64,000 nucleotides of DNA, from the NCBI GenBank assembly GCA_022592445.1, contig JABYQR010000071.1:1-64000 (forward strand), read 5' to 3'. Below are positions 21,075 to 32,990 of this stretch, one piece after another. The notes beneath the pieces were generated by a model, which saw only the letters and a list, made by a program, of their open reading frames with translations, had not been told where the DNA came from and searched no databases. The stretch's first letter is position 1. Every line of letters begins with the position of its first letter. The translations under genes and the position numbers were made by a program. Origin of the DNA: Cytidiella melzeri (taxonomy: Eukaryota; Basidiomycota; Agaricomycetes; Polyporales; Irpicaceae).

Positions 21075-21761
21075 AAAAGCCGCGTGTTACCATAAAGGGA
21101 TAAAAAATTGCTGCCACTAGCAGAGATTGTAATAGTAATACTATTAGTTTGTAATATATAGAATCCATCTAGTTTGATTGGTATTGGCGGCAAAGTTAGT
21201 TCTACAAACAACACATCTAATGTACTGTGATTTGCCTCTACAGGCTTAGATTTCCATCCAACTACAACAACTTCTGCTACATCATTTACACAACATTCTG
21301 TTGCTTTGTTCTATTTACTTATAATAGGCATTCCTATACAAATACCTAATTTGCCAGGATGGTTTCCATTGTTGCTTGGAGGCAATAATCAAAACACAGC
21401 TTGATTATGTGGACGAAGGCAGTCAGTATTTGGTGATAGATCTGCTTCTATTTTACAGATCTTTTCAGAAAGCTTTGTCTCATCATTGTTGGAGCTATCA
21501 TAATCCACAGAGTAAAAAATAACTCAGATGTTGATGGGCCTCTTGCAAGAATTGCTCTGCTTGTCTGTCATTGAGTTTATCTCTACTTGCATTGTAAGAT
21601 GTTATAGTCTACACATTACGGAACACAGTAATTAACCACATTGGTCAACTTTTTGAAATACCAGCTATTCTAGTTTTCAGAAAAGTAACATCTTCTTTGG
21701 TACAAGACTTGTATCCTAGCAAAGTGCAGAATTGTGCATCTTCATCTGTCTGTGTTTTGTA
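21075..21761 (-). pseudogene. Pif1-like helicase, C-terminal part (Helitron-type)
   Basis: In N-to-C order (right to left): TQTDEDAQF, YKSCTKEDVTFL, an ITSYNASRDKLN block, LCIGMP-like GICIGMPII, NKATECCVNDVAEVVVGW, LDVLFVELTLPPIPIKLDG. These correspond to the C-terminal RecA-like half of the Pif1 helicases encoded by fungal Helitrons, which unwind DNA during rolling-circle transposition. Several stops and frame changes break it, and it ends before the usual final motifs. Confidence 0.72.
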
Positions 21762-22814
21762 TTACAATTCCTGAAGAATGAAGAAGAATTGTTCCAGTGT
21801 GCTCCAGCACATTGATGCCTTTTCAGATGTGACCTTTTTGTCCCCCAAAGTGTGGGAATCTGATGGCAGAATACAGAAAGTAACAGTGTCAATAACAAAA
21901 CAATGAATACAGCTGATGGCACCACATTGGCCTTGTTATCAGCCCTTTATAACTTTGTATCAGATCACTTTTGCAATTAAAATGCAGTTTTAGATTTTTA
22001 CAGACTGCATATGGGTACAAATTTGTACATATAATACACCATTGGATAGCCCTATCTTGTGGCAACATCCTGGTACAAACATCCTGTCAATTGAAGTAGG
22101 ATTGAGCACATTATGGCCAGTCTACTGAAAATGGTCTTCCAGACTCAGATTCAAACTCCACTCCTGCTGGCAATGATGTCAAGGTCTGATCAGGTATATG
22201 TGCAGCAATCTACAGACATTGCTTGCTCTCCAAACAAGGAATACAATTAGAAGACTGTCGCGGAGCGACTGCTGTTATGCTGCTAAACCCTAAACAAGGG
22301 TGGAAGAGGGATGATGGTGAAAGAGGAAAGGGATCTCCAACGACGACAACAGGGTCAGAGTCGATGATAAGCAGGCAAGCAGGCACAGGGGCCGGATACT
22401 GGCAGTGCAAATGACGAAGAGGTCAAGATGCAGAACCAGGGAGGGTAAGGGGTACTATATATACTGGGTCTGGGTGGTCTGTGCACCAGTTCCCACACTA
22501 GGGACTGGAGTAACTGTGGGACTGGAGTAACAATAGAACAATAAAGAACCCGGGTAACTGTCAAGGACCTGAGTAACTGTCAAGGACCTGAGTAACTGTC
22601 AAGGACCAGGGTACCTGTCAAGGACCTGAGTAACTGTCAAGGACCTGAGTAACTGTCAAGGACCAGGGTACGTAAAACAATAATAGGATAAGAACAATAG
22701 AACAATAAGACCTGGGGGAATCCCTGGGGAATCCCCATCAATGGAAGAGGAACAATAGAACAATAGCCTAGGTTGATCTGGAACCACTCCAGACTGAGTC
22801 TAGGGTTTGGGTCT

Positions 22815-23573
22815 TGACACGGAGACAAGGCTCGACGTGACAGATAGGGACACGAAGTGGATATCGACGAGGAGGTGGTGGCAGGCATGTAGCACAGTGC
22901 TCTCACCAGCTATCAGACTTTATACAAGTTGTCTAGCCCAGTAAAGACCAAGTTAGAATTGATACTACCCGCTATGTAGTACAAGAGGGGGTTTGCTTAC
23001 CTAGCCCAGTAAAGACCAAGAGGTCGAGATGGGGGCTAGAAGCGTACATGTAGCTGCTTATATAGACTTCAGGGACCTGCGCACAGACCATGTTGAGGGC
23101 AGGCTTTGCAAGAAGCCGTGTGAACGAAGAACAAAAGAACTACCTAAAGGAGAACAATAGCTATTGTCTAGACTTTGCCAAGAACTCTACCCGTGAGAGA
23201 ATCTATCTAAAAGGAGACCAACTATTGTATTCCATTCCAACACCTGTGAGAACATCCTTCCATAAAGAGAACAATAGGGAAAGAACAATAAGGAGCCCAT
23301 GTGGACGGTATCTATGACGTCAAACCCTAGCTATGGGCTGAGCCATGTGTTTGTAGCCATGTGGTCTTACTTAAGCTAAGTCACATGCCAGTGTGACGTA
23401 GTAGCAAGTAATGTGACCGTGTGGAGCGTCTAAGCCACGTGATACGGGCGCTTAATAGACGTGCAAAGGAGTTTATGCAGAGAGAATTGAAACTAGGTTG
23501 TAGCCCGGAGTTTTACAGATAAAAACAAGAGGTAAATTGCGAAAATTAAGGGCTAGTCAGGCCATCCATGACA
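22815..23573 (-). repeat. 3' LTR of E3 (family A)
   Basis: 759 bp, TGTCATGG to TGTCA on the minus strand. It carries the intron and R start and is nearly identical to the 5' LTR at 29732-30490, with a handful of transitions. Confidence 0.93.
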
Positions 23574-23576
23574 TTA

Positions 23577-23586
23577 CCCCCCTCCT
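23577..23586 (-). other. Polypurine tract of E3
   Basis: AGGAGGGGGG on the minus strand, then TAA, then the 3' LTR. Same as family B. Confidence 0.85.
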
Positions 23587-23738
23587 AAAATCGAGCGTCC
23601 TCGCAAAGCATCACTGTGCTGTGGTGATAGAGGTCTTCTACCCGTCTACAGGGATTCAGCAGAATTGCCCCAATTGTCTAGTCAGAAGGATGCTAGGAAG
23701 TTTCCTCCCTTCTGGTGTTGTTGACTCGACGTTACCCG

Positions 23739-26700
23739 TCAGTGTGATGTTCTTGAGATATCCAGACCAATGTGTTTGCCTTCATCCCAGCTAAGATCGT
23801 ATGTAGATGGATAGATCGTGCGAAGGAAAGCGGGGTCGGTCTGGGTATTGAATTCCCGAAAGTGCGAGCGGAGATCCACGAAGAGTGAAGCTTTGATGAC
23901 CCGGGGCGCTCCGGGGTTTGCTTTGTAGAAGTCGTCAATTGCTTCTTGACTATTCTCGAGGTTTTCTACTGGTTCCCAGCTATTGTGTCCGTCTGAATAC
24001 CCTTCCCATTTGACAAGGAATTGCAATTTCTTCCAACGTCCGTGTAGCCTGCTGTCTAGCACTTTTTCGACGACATACTGTTCTTCTCCTTCTATGACGA
24101 TAGGATCAGGAGGTGGAGGTACATCTTTGCCGTTGTCGTGCCAGGGACTTAGACGGTTGATGTGGAAGACGGGGTGGATTCGGAGATAGCTGGGTAGATC
24201 GAGTTTGTAATCGAGATCGCCAATGCATTCGATGACCTTGTACGGGCCGAGTTGTCGAGGACCGAGTTTAGGGGTAGCCTGGTGGATCTGGACGTTCTTA
24301 GCGTTCAGCCAGACCATGTCCCCTACTTGGAAGACGCGTGGAGAACGCTTCTCAGACTCGTAAAGTTGCTTCATCTTTTCTTTGCTTAGACGAAGAGCTG
24401 CTTCAGTCTCTTTGCGTACTCGAGCCATATTGTCAAGGCGCTCATCGAGTGAAGGGATATTGCTTCGCTTGCCGACTGGTATGGTGAAGTCGGGGCGATA
24501 TCCATAGATGACTTCAAACGGTGTTTGGGAGTTACCCGCGTGTACTCGCGAGTTGAGTGCAAACTCAGCCGCCGGTAGATGATCGACCCAGTCGTCTTGT
24601 CGTTGCTGACAGAATAGACGCAGATACTGTTCGATATCCTGGTTTTTGCGTTCGACCTTGCCATTTCCTTGCGGATGATAGGCGGTCGTAAAACCAGTCT
24701 CTATGCCTAGGCGGTGATAGAGCGCACGCATGAAGCGCGCTGCAAACTGGGGTCCTCGGTCAGAGAACACCTTCTTGGGAATGCCGTGAAGTCGGAATAC
24801 TTCTTTGTAGTGTAGATCGGCAATCCCCTCAGCGTTAACCCTAGTGGTAGTAGGGATGATGTGCGTTTGATCGGAGTAGTGGTCAACGTAGACCGCGATC
24901 GAATCAAATCCCTTAGAGGGTGGCAGCTGAGTGATGAGATCTACACCGATGTGTTCCCAAGGTCCGGCCGGAGTTTCCTGAGGCTGTAGTACTGCTTTAG
25001 GATGTGGAGCTGACTTGTAACGCTGACAGCGATCACAGCCTAGTACGTAAGTCTCTACAAAGGCATTCATCTTCGGCCACCAATAGTGTCGTGAGACTAG
25101 CTCTATGGTGCCGTGTTTGCCCGGATGACCAGTCGCGGGTGTGTCATGGCAAGATTTGACAATTTCATGACGGAGCTCTTTGTTGTTAGGGATATAGAGT
25201 TTTCCCTTGTAGTAGATGAGTCCGTCACTCTCTTCCCATTCGAGTAATCCGCCGACAAGTTTGCGAGGACCCTTCTTTCGAAGGGTAGCCAGAGCTTGTG
25301 CGACTTCTGCTTCTTGCTCCGTGCATTCTCGGATCTTTGATTCGAGTGGAGAAGCAGTGGCAAGTGCGCTGGTAGCGAGGATCCGGAAATGTTCCGGTTT
25401 TAGTACCACCTGATCCTTGTTGTCTTCTTCGTCCGTGACAGCGTGAGAGTGAAGACGAGAGAGAGGATCAGCGTGTATCATGGTACTGCCAGGCTTGTGT
25501 ACCAACACGAAGTCGAAGTCAGCCAAGAGTAGTGACCAACGTGCTTGACGTCGAGTGAGGTGTTGCGCAGTCTTCCAGTACTGCAGGTTCGCGTGATCTG
25601 TCCAGATCTCAAACGGTTCCTTGAGCCCCTCAAGGTAATGGCGCCAATCTTTGAGAGCCTCGGTGATGGCTAACATCTCCCGGTCAAAGATTTCGTAGTT
25701 ACGCTCAGCTTCAGTCATGGATGCGGACCGGTAGGCGATAGGGTGATAGAATTCATCTTCCTTTGATTTCTGGGAGATGATTCCTCCGGTCGCATAGCCC
25801 GAAGCATCGACTTCTAGACGTGTAGGGAGTTCGGGGTCCCAGACTGCCAAGATAGGCTTAGTGGTAAAGGCCTTCTTTAGCAGCGTGAAGGCAGTCTCTT
25901 GTGCTGGACCCCAGACAAACGGTACATCCTTCTTAGTCAGGTCGTGTAGAGGCCGTGCGTGCTTTGAGAAGTCTTGAATGAAGCGGCGTTAGAAGTTGGC
26001 AAACCCGATGAATCCTCTGACTTCTTTGAGGTTCTTGGGTGTGGGCCACGTAGAAACTGCTTGGACTTTGACAGGGTCCATAGCTACTTCGCCGGCGCGA
26101 ATGATCAATCCAAGGTACTCGATCTCAGATTTCTCAAACTCGCACTTTTCCGGACGAAGATACAGATCGTGCTGCTGAAGTCGCTCGAGGACTTCATGAA
26201 CAACCTTGCGGTGCTCTGTCAGGTTGTTACTCCAGATCAAGATGTCATCTAGATAGACAGCCACCTTGCCCTCGGCCACGAGGTCGGCGAAGATGTTGTC
26301 CATCAGAGCTTGGAAGGTAGCGGGTGAGTTCGTGAGACCGAAGAACATGACTTTAGGTTCGAAGAGTCCTCGGTTGGTAACGAAAGCCGCTTTGTACTCG
26401 TCTCCTTCTTTGATACGGACATTGTGATATCCCCAACGAACATCGAATTTGGTGAAGATCTTTGCACCCTTGAGCTTGTTGATGATGTCGGTGGCAAGCG
26501 GTAGAGGGTAGCGGTTCTTCACAGTGATGTTGTTGAGTTTTCGATAGTCCTGAATAAGTCGGAGTTTGTTATCCTTCTTTTTGATGAAGAAGACTGGAGA
26601 AGCCATCGGAGACTTAGAAGGCGTGATGTAACCTTTTGCTAGGTTCTCCTGGATGAATTGTCAAGCTCGGCTTGTTCATTCAGGGGCATAGGATAAACTT

Positions 26701-27540
26701 TCGATTTGATAGTCTCAGGAGCGTCTGGTTTGAGATCAATCAAATGGTCCCAGGGCTGATGCTGGGGTAGTCGGTTAGACTCTTCCTCAGAGAAGACTTT
26801 AGCGTGTTTGTGATACTCTGATGGAACGATGTCTTCGAAGGAGCGTTGAGCTTTAGCTTCGTTTGCTTCGGCCGTCAGCTTAGTGGAGTAGGTGAAGCCG
26901 GCCATACACCAGACTTCGTCAGTGGTGTCTTGGATAATACCGGCTTTGACCCACTGCCTACGTTCTTTGCGATTACCGTCAACCTTCTGGAAAGGTTCAT
27001 CAGGAGATTCTTCCGAGCCACTCGGAATTGTCATTTCTCCTTTTTCCCAGTTAACGGTAGGGTTTACGCGTTGAGCCATGGTAGCCGAAGAATGACGTCT
27101 TCTGGACCTAAGTCCGTGACGAGAAACTCTGCCTTTTCCGTGTGATCTCCGACTGTGAGTGTAAGGCGAACGAAGTGCGTTAATCCGCCAGCTTTATTCT
27201 TAGTTCCGTCAATGTTATGCAATGAGATGACCCTTTGAGCGGGTGCTGAATAATCTTATGCTTCTTGACGAACTGGTGACTGATGAATAAAGCCGTAGCT
27301 CCTGAATCGATCATAGCAGGAACGCGAATGCTTCTATTCAGACCTTTAACTAGTACATGTACACGGAAATGAGACGATAACCGATCTAGCACGATATAGT
27401 ACACGAGGAGATAGTAGACGATGGGCATGGAGTAGACGTTGTACACGAAGAAACGAGGCAGAAGACGAGGACGACGAAGGAGGCAAGGACAGGGTATCTG
27501 GGGGACTCGCAGCTGCGGCTGTGTCACGAGTCCGCTTCAA
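23739..27540 (-). pseudogene. pol: Pol of E3, broken by frameshifts and a stop
   Basis: Pol starts in the -1 frame at the gag stop (KRTRDTAAAASPPDTLSLPP) but changes frame within the Ser-rich linker. Protease IDSGATALF is at about 27300. Further one-base shifts occur near 27240, 27075 and 26650. Reverse transcriptase with YLDDILIW is open (25989-26606) and ends at a TAA in place of Tyr in FANFY. RNase H, integrase (CDRCQ finger, SDRGPQF, GKVERKN) and chromodomain (YVVEKVLDSR to SWEP) are open from 25850 to 23739. With almost identical LTRs, the damage is either very recent, was inherited from a template moved in trans, or is partly sequencing error at short runs. Confidence 0.9.
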
Positions 27541-28784
27541 AAAACCGCATTAATCTTTGCTGCCATCTCATCCATTTGCTTCTTCTGGATGTCAAGCATG
27601 TCCTTGAGCGCAGCAATTTTAGCATCCTTGTCGTTGGACGCGTCTTGCTTGGTTGCAGTAGTAGTCGACGATGTCGACGAGGTAGCGGCAACCTTTTGTC
27701 CCTTAGGGACGCCTTGGAGCCGTTTTAGGCAAACTGCCCCCCAGTGACCGGTGCCACCGCAGTGGTTGCAGACCGGGTCGTCTGGGTGCTTCGAGTCCCT
27801 CTTCTTGTGACTCTCAGATCCGCAAACCGAGCAGCGCTTGCTCATCTCCTTCTTCCATTTCTGGAAGATCTCCTGTTTGCCCAGACCCGCAAAGAGCGAG
27901 TCAAACGAGGCGGAGAAACGGGAGGCATCGATCTCCATAGCATTGGGATCGCGGAACGCCTGCTGATGGGACTTGCCGTGCCCTGACGAGCTGTCCACCA
28001 TGACCTTGCCGGTGCTGTTGCGAAGATCGGCAAGTTGAGCATCGACCGCTTTGCATTGGTCTTTGAGTGCGTCATAGGTGGCGGCACGGGTTTGAAAGTA
28101 CGAGACACGTTGCAAGTACTCGGTGCTCAAGCTCGACTTGAGGCGGTCAAAGAGGTCCTGCTGGCTCCAGCCAGTGCGAGGGGCCCATGTCTCAAACTCG
28201 GAGATGTGGGCGGCGAAGGTCTTGTTGCCTTGCTTCATGTTGGCGACTTTCGTCTTGGCCTCCATGACAGCATCTATAGGCTCAAATTTGGCTTTAAAAG
28301 CCTCGATAAATGTGTCCCAGTCATTTCCAAATGCTGGTTTGCTATTGGCTAACTCCTCAATGTGAGGGCGAGCCCAATCAGCGGCGTCCTCCTGCATGAA
28401 GGACAGGGCGCTTGTGATGAGTTTATGAGGATCAAAGATCCTCGCGCCGTTGTTGTCCACCCGGACCTGGCCTTGCGCGTCTTGCTGGAAGAACACTTTT
28501 CCTTGATTTTGCGCCCATACTATGAACGCGTGGCGGAAGAGTCGGGCTTCCGACGATGTTTTCCCCTTGAAGGAGACTGGTTTCTCAACTATGCTTCTTT
28601 CCCGAGAAGCGTGGGTAGCAGCGGCAACCGCTGGTGTCTGTGCAGCTGCAAGTGCAGCCACCTGATTGGTCAGGTCTACCATCTTTTGTGTCAAGACGCC
28701 CAACATATTCAGGACGTCTTGCTGGCTCAGGTTGGCGACTGGGGCAGCTGGGGCAGCAGGGGCGGCGGGCTGGTTGGGGTCCAT
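27537..28784 (-). CDS. gag: Gag of E3
   Basis: 415 aa from ATG (MDPNQPAAP). Pro/Ala-rich start, predicted coiled-coil-like LTQKMVDLTNQVAALAAA, the EKPVSFKGK block shared with family B, a capsid-like centre and two zinc motifs: CSVCGSESH and CNHCGGTGHWGAVC (CX2CX4HX4C). The C-terminus is helical (DKDAKIAALKDMLDIQKKQM). This is the first ATG after the RNA start in this copy. Nearly identical to E6 Gag. Confidence 0.93.
   Translation of the reverse strand: MDPNQPAAPAAPAAPVANLSQQDVLNMLGVLTQKMVDLTNQVAALAAAQTPAVAAATHASRERSIVEKPVSFKGKTSSEARLFRHAFIVWAQNQGKVFFQQDAQGQVRVDNNGARIFDPHKLITSALSFMQEDAADWARPHIEELANSKPAFGNDWDTFIEAFKAKFEPIDAVMEAKTKVANMKQGNKTFAAHISEFETWAPRTGWSQQDLFDRLKSSLSTEYLQRVSYFQTRAATYDALKDQCKAVDAQLADLRNSTGKVMVDSSSGHGKSHQQAFRDPNAMEIDASRFSASFDSLFAGLGKQEIFQKWKKEMSKRCSVCGSESHKKRDSKHPDDPVCNHCGGTGHWGAVCLKRLQGVPKGQKVAATSSTSSTTTATKQDASNDKDAKIAALKDMLDIQKKQMDEMAAKINAVF
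27539..27544 (-). promoter_or_regulatory. Candidate -1 frameshift site at the E3 gag stop
   Basis: The gag frame ends GTT TTT TGA. The -1 frame reads TTT TTG AAG and continues as pol with a sequence alignable to the family B pol start (both have R-T, then T-A-S-P). The -1 frame is closed by TAA 12 bases upstream, so the shift window is tiny. Confidence 0.5.
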
Positions 28785-28856
28785 GTCGTCTGTGACCGTG
28801 CTCGAATTGAAGAAGTGTATGTAATTGTAATGTGGTGGGCAAAACTGGGGACGTGT

Positions 28857-29658
28857 CTAGATCCACTCAAAGTAGCTATCACTATTGACTACGTTAAGTT
28901 GTGCTAAAACTCTATCGTAGTTTTTACGAAGCTGCTTGAAGGAAACTTTCCCGATTGCTTTACAACCCCAATCCAAGAGCTGCCACTCGCGGTCTGTTGT
29001 GACGGGAGCGAGATCGTCGACTCGGTTGAGGAAACGATTTACTTTGCTGACAAGGTGAAGCAACGCGCGACGGTGGTCGGGGTTGGCGCGGTTCAGGAGT
29101 TCTTCAAGCTCCGTGAGAGCTTGCAAACGAGTGCGGACAGCGGTGAGTTTTGGCTTGAAAATGCCTACGAGATCAACCGGTGACAACTTCTTGAAGTCGA
29201 TCAACACCGGCTTTGGTGCAGCGGGGGCGGGAGTTGGTGCAGGGAGCTTTGGTAGTCGCTCTGCAAAGGTGAGCTTGTGGGTCTGTTGCTCAGCTAAGGT
29301 GCGGTCACGCTCCTCAGCAGCTCGTTCTCCGTATGCTCGTGCAGAGGCGCGGAGTTGGCGATTTTCCTCGTATGAGGGGACGGTGAGGGTAATGCCTTTA
29401 ACAGGCGGCTTCTTGGACACGTACTTCGCGACAGTGACCAGGTCCTTGTCAGACCAACGATGAGGTTGACCACTCTTGCGCTTTTCAGCGAGAGCGTCGA
29501 GGAAAGATGGTGGAAGAGACCTTTTGAGCTGAGGCTCAGTGGTAGGGAGGTTCTTAGAGAAACGGGGGCGCGTGTCTTTAGGCACTAAACAACGCGCAGG
29601 GGGTAGAAACGGACGACGTAAGCGTAGCTCAACGGTATGAAGAGACCGGAGACGTACT
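28857..29658 (-). CDS. ORF0 of E3: methionine-free extra protein
   Basis: 242 aa after splicing (A at 29658, intron 29657-29585). Basic N-terminus (MPKDTRPRFSKN), a helical RASARAYGERAAEER stretch, a Pro/Ala linker (PAPTPAPAAPKP), VLIDFKKLSPVDLVGIF, a leucine-rich helical segment and REWQLLDWGCKAIGKVSF near the end. No internal Met. It ends UAG; the frame stays open for 24 codons and joins gag in phase. Homologous to family B ORF0, with highest conservation in the C-terminal half. Role unknown. Confidence 0.82.
29585..29657 (-). other. Intron creating the ORF0 start codon (E3)
   Basis: 73 bp; exon ...GACGA, donor GTACGT, acceptor GTTTAG, exon TGCCTAAAG. Joined: ATGCCTAAAG. Identical length in E6. 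Confidence 0.72.
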
Positions 29659-29719
29659 CGTCAAACAGGAATAAACTTTTTAAAACGGTGGGAATGGGGG
29701 ACCCAGGGTTTTCACAACG

Positions 29720-29729
29720 ATCTCGACCT
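29720..29729 (-). promoter_or_regulatory. E3 self-priming primer-binding site
   Basis: AGGTCGAGAT (minus strand), complementary to the R start at 29938-29947. Two bases separate it from the LTR. Confidence 0.78.
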
Positions 29730-29731
29730 AA

Positions 29732-30490
29732 TGACACGGAGACAAGGCTCGACGTGACAGATAGGGACACGAAGTGGATATCGACGAGGAGGTGGTGGCA
29801 GGCGTGTAGCACAGTGCTCTCACCAGCTATCAGACTTTATACAAGCTGTCTAGCCCAGTAAAGACCAAGTTAGAATTGATACTACCCGCTATGTAGTACA
29901 AGAGGGGGTTTGCTTACCTAGCCCAGTAAAGACCAAGAGGTCGAGATGGGGGCTAGGAGCGTACATGTAGCTGCTTATATAGACTTCAGGGACCTGCGCA
30001 CAGACCATGTTGAGGGCAGGCTTTGCAAGAAGCCGTGTGAACGAAGAACAAAAGAACTACCTAAAGGAGAACAATAGCTATTGTCTAGACTTTGCCAAGA
30101 ACTCTACCCGTGAGAGAATCTATCTAAAAGGAGACCAACTATTGTATTCCATTCCCACACCTGTGAGAACATCCTTCCATAAAGAGAACAATAGGGAAAG
30201 AACAATAAGGAGCCCATGTGGACGGTATCTATGACGTCAAACCCTAGCTATGGGCTGAGCCATGTGTTTGTAGCCATGTGGTCTTACTTAAGCTAAGTCA
30301 CATGCCAGTGTGACGTAGTAGCAAGTAATGTGACCGTGTGGAGCGTCTAAGCCACGTGATACGGGCGCTTAATAGACGTGCAAAGGAGTTTATGCAGAGA
30401 GAATTGAAACTAGGTTGTAGCCCGGAGTTTTACAGATAAAAACAAGAGGTAAATTGCGAAAATTAAGGGCTAGTCAGGCCATCCATGACA
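29732..30490 (-). repeat. 5' LTR of E3 (family A)
   Basis: 759 bp. TATATAAG-type box, R start ATCTCGACCT about 30 bp downstream, intron 29850-29917 (68 bp, donor GTAAGC, branch TTCTAAC, acceptor CTAG). The intron is bracketed by a repeat ending GGTCTTTACTGGGCTAG. No ATG lies between R and the Gag start. Confidence 0.93.
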
Positions 30491-30839
30491 GGTCTGGACT
30501 ATTGATAAATAAGGCAGGATGTCACGTGACCCGGGTTAGGGTTAGGTCCGGTAACACTCCTAGCCGAAAAATAAGCGCTCTAGATAGGCGCCCAAGGCTG
30601 TAAACTTGTGACATTGTTGGAAAAATCCGGTCTCTGTTGGACTATCCATGTCAAAGACATGCCACACATAGTGATGGCTCTGAGCAAGAATTACCAGTAC
30701 TTTGGAAGCTAACTACAAATTCTTAATCCCTACATTCTTCGACAATGTGAGTTTGTGGCTGCATTAGTAGTGAGTACTGTATCTGATTGTTCCAAAAATT
30801 TTCACAACTGTTAGTTAATTTCTAAGCAGGAGTCAAAAT

Positions 30840-31740
30840 CAGAACACAGCCTGTGGCAGTTCCAATGGAGGTGAGGCAGTTCAGACGTTAACAGTACATG
30901 GTTGCATCAGCAGCAAGCACTGCATTGGATTGTTGCACAAATGTTCACAACCATTAGTTGCTCTCTAAGGAGGAGTTCCAATCTAAACACAACCTGGGGA
31001 AGTTCTAGTGGGGCTGATACAGTTGAGACATCAACAAGATGTGGTTTTATCAACATAGAGCACTGCCTTTGATTCTTCCATACAGTTTCACAACCACCGG
31101 TTGCTCTACAAGCAGGAGTTACAATCAGAACACAGCCTTTGACAGCTCTATTGGGGGTGAGGTAGGGCAGATGTCAGCCGGACGTGGGTTTATCAGCAGC
31201 CAGCGCTGCATTCAATTGGTCCATTAAGTTTCACAACCACTACTTTCTCAGCAAGAGTTACAACTGTGGCAGTTCCAATGGGGGTGAGGCAGTTCAGACA
31301 TCAACAGTGCATGGTTGCGTTGGCAGCAAGCACTGCATTCAATTGGTCACAAGGTTTCACAAACACTTCTCCCTAAGCGGGAGTTACAATCAGAACACAG
31401 TCTGTGGCAGTTCCAATAGGGGTGATGCAGCTCAGACCGTGGTTGCATCAGCAGCAACCACTGCATCAGATTGTTCCACAAAGTTTTACAACCATTAGTT
31501 GCTCTCTAAGGAGGAGTTGCAATCCCAACACAGCCTGTTGCAATTCTAGTGGGGCTAATGCAGTTCAGACATCAACAGGACGTGGTTGCATCACCATAGA
31601 GCACTGCCTTTGATTCTTCCACACAGTTTCACAGCCACTAGTTGCTCTATAAGCAGGAGTTAAAATCAGAACCCAGCTTGTGGCAGCTCCAATGGGGGTT
31701 GAGGCAGTGCAGACATCAACAGGACACATGTAACATGTCT
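30840..31740 (+). repeat. Internal tandem array of H1
   Basis: Imperfect units of about 125-150 bp, each with CAGTTCCAATGGGGGTGAGG-like, ACATCAACAGGACATGG-like and TTACAATCAGAACACAG-like parts. The same array occurs in H2, H3 and H4. Frames inside it are not coding. Confidence 0.8.
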
Positions 31741-32653
31741 CAGCAATTGATCCAATGAGACACCCTCTTTTTTTTATTTTTTTATTTTTTTTCCAATAAT
31801 TATTGAAAGGCGCCAGCAAAAGCCAGGGGCGCACGACAGCCAAACATACACCACTAGAGCTAACTACAAACCATCACACCGCATAAGCAACGTGGATTGA
31901 GAGACACCCTCAAGCCCTTCATTCTTGAAGCAAGTAGTTTTCTAGAATCAGCAGTGAACACTACACTAGATTAATGACAAGATAGATGGAGCTCCTTGCT
32001 AACATTGGTGACTACCTTCATCAATGTATGGCTCCTGTTCCCGCAACCAAATTTATCAATTGTAGTACAGTCACTTTATCCCAGATTAAGTTCACTATCA
32101 AAGGTGTCACCAAAAGCAAATGCCCATATATCGTCAATATTCATGACCAGATGGCTGGCAAGGTCCTTATCAGGCACAGAATTGTTTACTGAGGTTCTTT
32201 GTGATAACAAAGTCACAGGTGCCATTAACCATTTCATGCTATGTGATTTATTCAATTTGCTATCAATAACAAAATCACTTGTGGCTCTGCTCCTGCAGTT
32301 TACCAGATTGTATCCAGATCTTCTAACATAGTTCTACACCATCAAGAAGAAGACACATGTCAAACAATCTTCATCTCCATGCTCTACTCCACAAACTTGT
32401 TTCAATTCTGTACTCACACCCATTGTTGCACTTCAAACAATACAGCATAGTCCCTCTTTTTTCATGAAAGATTGTGTGCTCCAGTGAAGACAAACCACCA
32501 GCTTACTATACATTACTCAAAGCTATTCCCAACAAAATTACTTGTTCAGGCTTCTACCAGCACCAAGTTTACTTACAAATCTTGCTCAAAAAGTAATATT
32601 TCATTCAATCCTCAGGAATTGTACTTGTCGCTTGCCGGCCTTGCTAACGCTAG

Positions 32654-32990
32654 TCATGTTGCTGTGTAAGGTGACAGGAGTGGTAAATTGATGCCATATT
32701 GCTTCACTTAAAGCAGTTTGCTGATCTTCATGGGACCGTTTTGTATGGATAATAGACTGAACTATACCTGAATAGAGGGTGTTTCTTGTTGATACTGGGG
32801 GAAGCTGCGCAAAGTCTCCTGCAAAGATGACATGTTTCCCTCCAAACGGTTCACTCTAATTTTCCAAGGCCATACATATTTGCCAGCTAATATTGTCTAA
32901 ATTTAAACAATCAATCATTGATATCTCATCCATCAATAAGTGGTCTACATGCTGCAAGTTACGTTTAACTTCACTTGGAGTACCTAGCTA
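32654..32990 (-). pseudogene. Pif1-like helicase, Walker B region
   Basis: Minus strand reads VDHLLMDEISMIDCLNLD (motif II, DE) and, after one TAG, GGKHVIFAGDFAQLPPVS (motif III, GDFAQLPP), then LHSNM, which would lead into the part at 21761. These are signature motifs of Pif1/Helitron helicases. The Walker A region is missing. H1 inserted just after LHSNM. Confidence 0.78.

Larger units (their letters stand above)
22815..30490 (-). mobile_element. E3: full-length family A chromovirus, pol damaged
   Basis: 7,676 bp with two 759-bp LTRs that differ at only a few positions, flanked by GGTCT (22810-22814 and 30491-30495). The target was an existing solo LTR B. ORF0 and gag are open; pol has several frameshifts and one nonsense codon. 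The near-identical LTRs imply a recent insertion. Confidence 0.95.
22256..30653 (-). repeat. Solo LTR B in H1, split by E3 (intron-less form)
   Basis: Parts 22256-22814 and 30496-30653, plus the E3 target duplication. Flanked by AAGAC (22251-22255 and 30654-30658). Uninterrupted Helentron copies at about 48790 and 54775 show a single AAGAC, which confirms the empty site. Like the E2 3' LTR it lacks the 61-bp intron, and it has an enlarged minisatellite. Confidence 0.92.
21762..32653 (+). mobile_element. H1: non-autonomous Helentron-like element (holds solo LTR B and E3)
   Basis: 5' end TTACAATTCCTGAAG; 3' end with the inverse subterminal repeat TTCAGGAATTGTAC, a GCCG-loop-CGGC hairpin and CTAG. 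It sits between A (21761) and T (32654) of the helicase gene with no target duplication. About 2.5 kb remains after removing the nested LTR at 22256-30653. It codes for nothing recognisable and has an internal tandem array (30840-31740). Confidence 0.72.

Noticed and set aside
30840..31740. CRISPR-like or satellite array
   Set aside because: Units of 125-150 bp without regular spacers, present in dispersed Helentron-like elements.
31772..31796. T-rich run as a poly(A) tail of a LINE or SINE
   Set aside because: It is inside H1, interrupted by A residues, with no adjacent coding or tRNA-like head.
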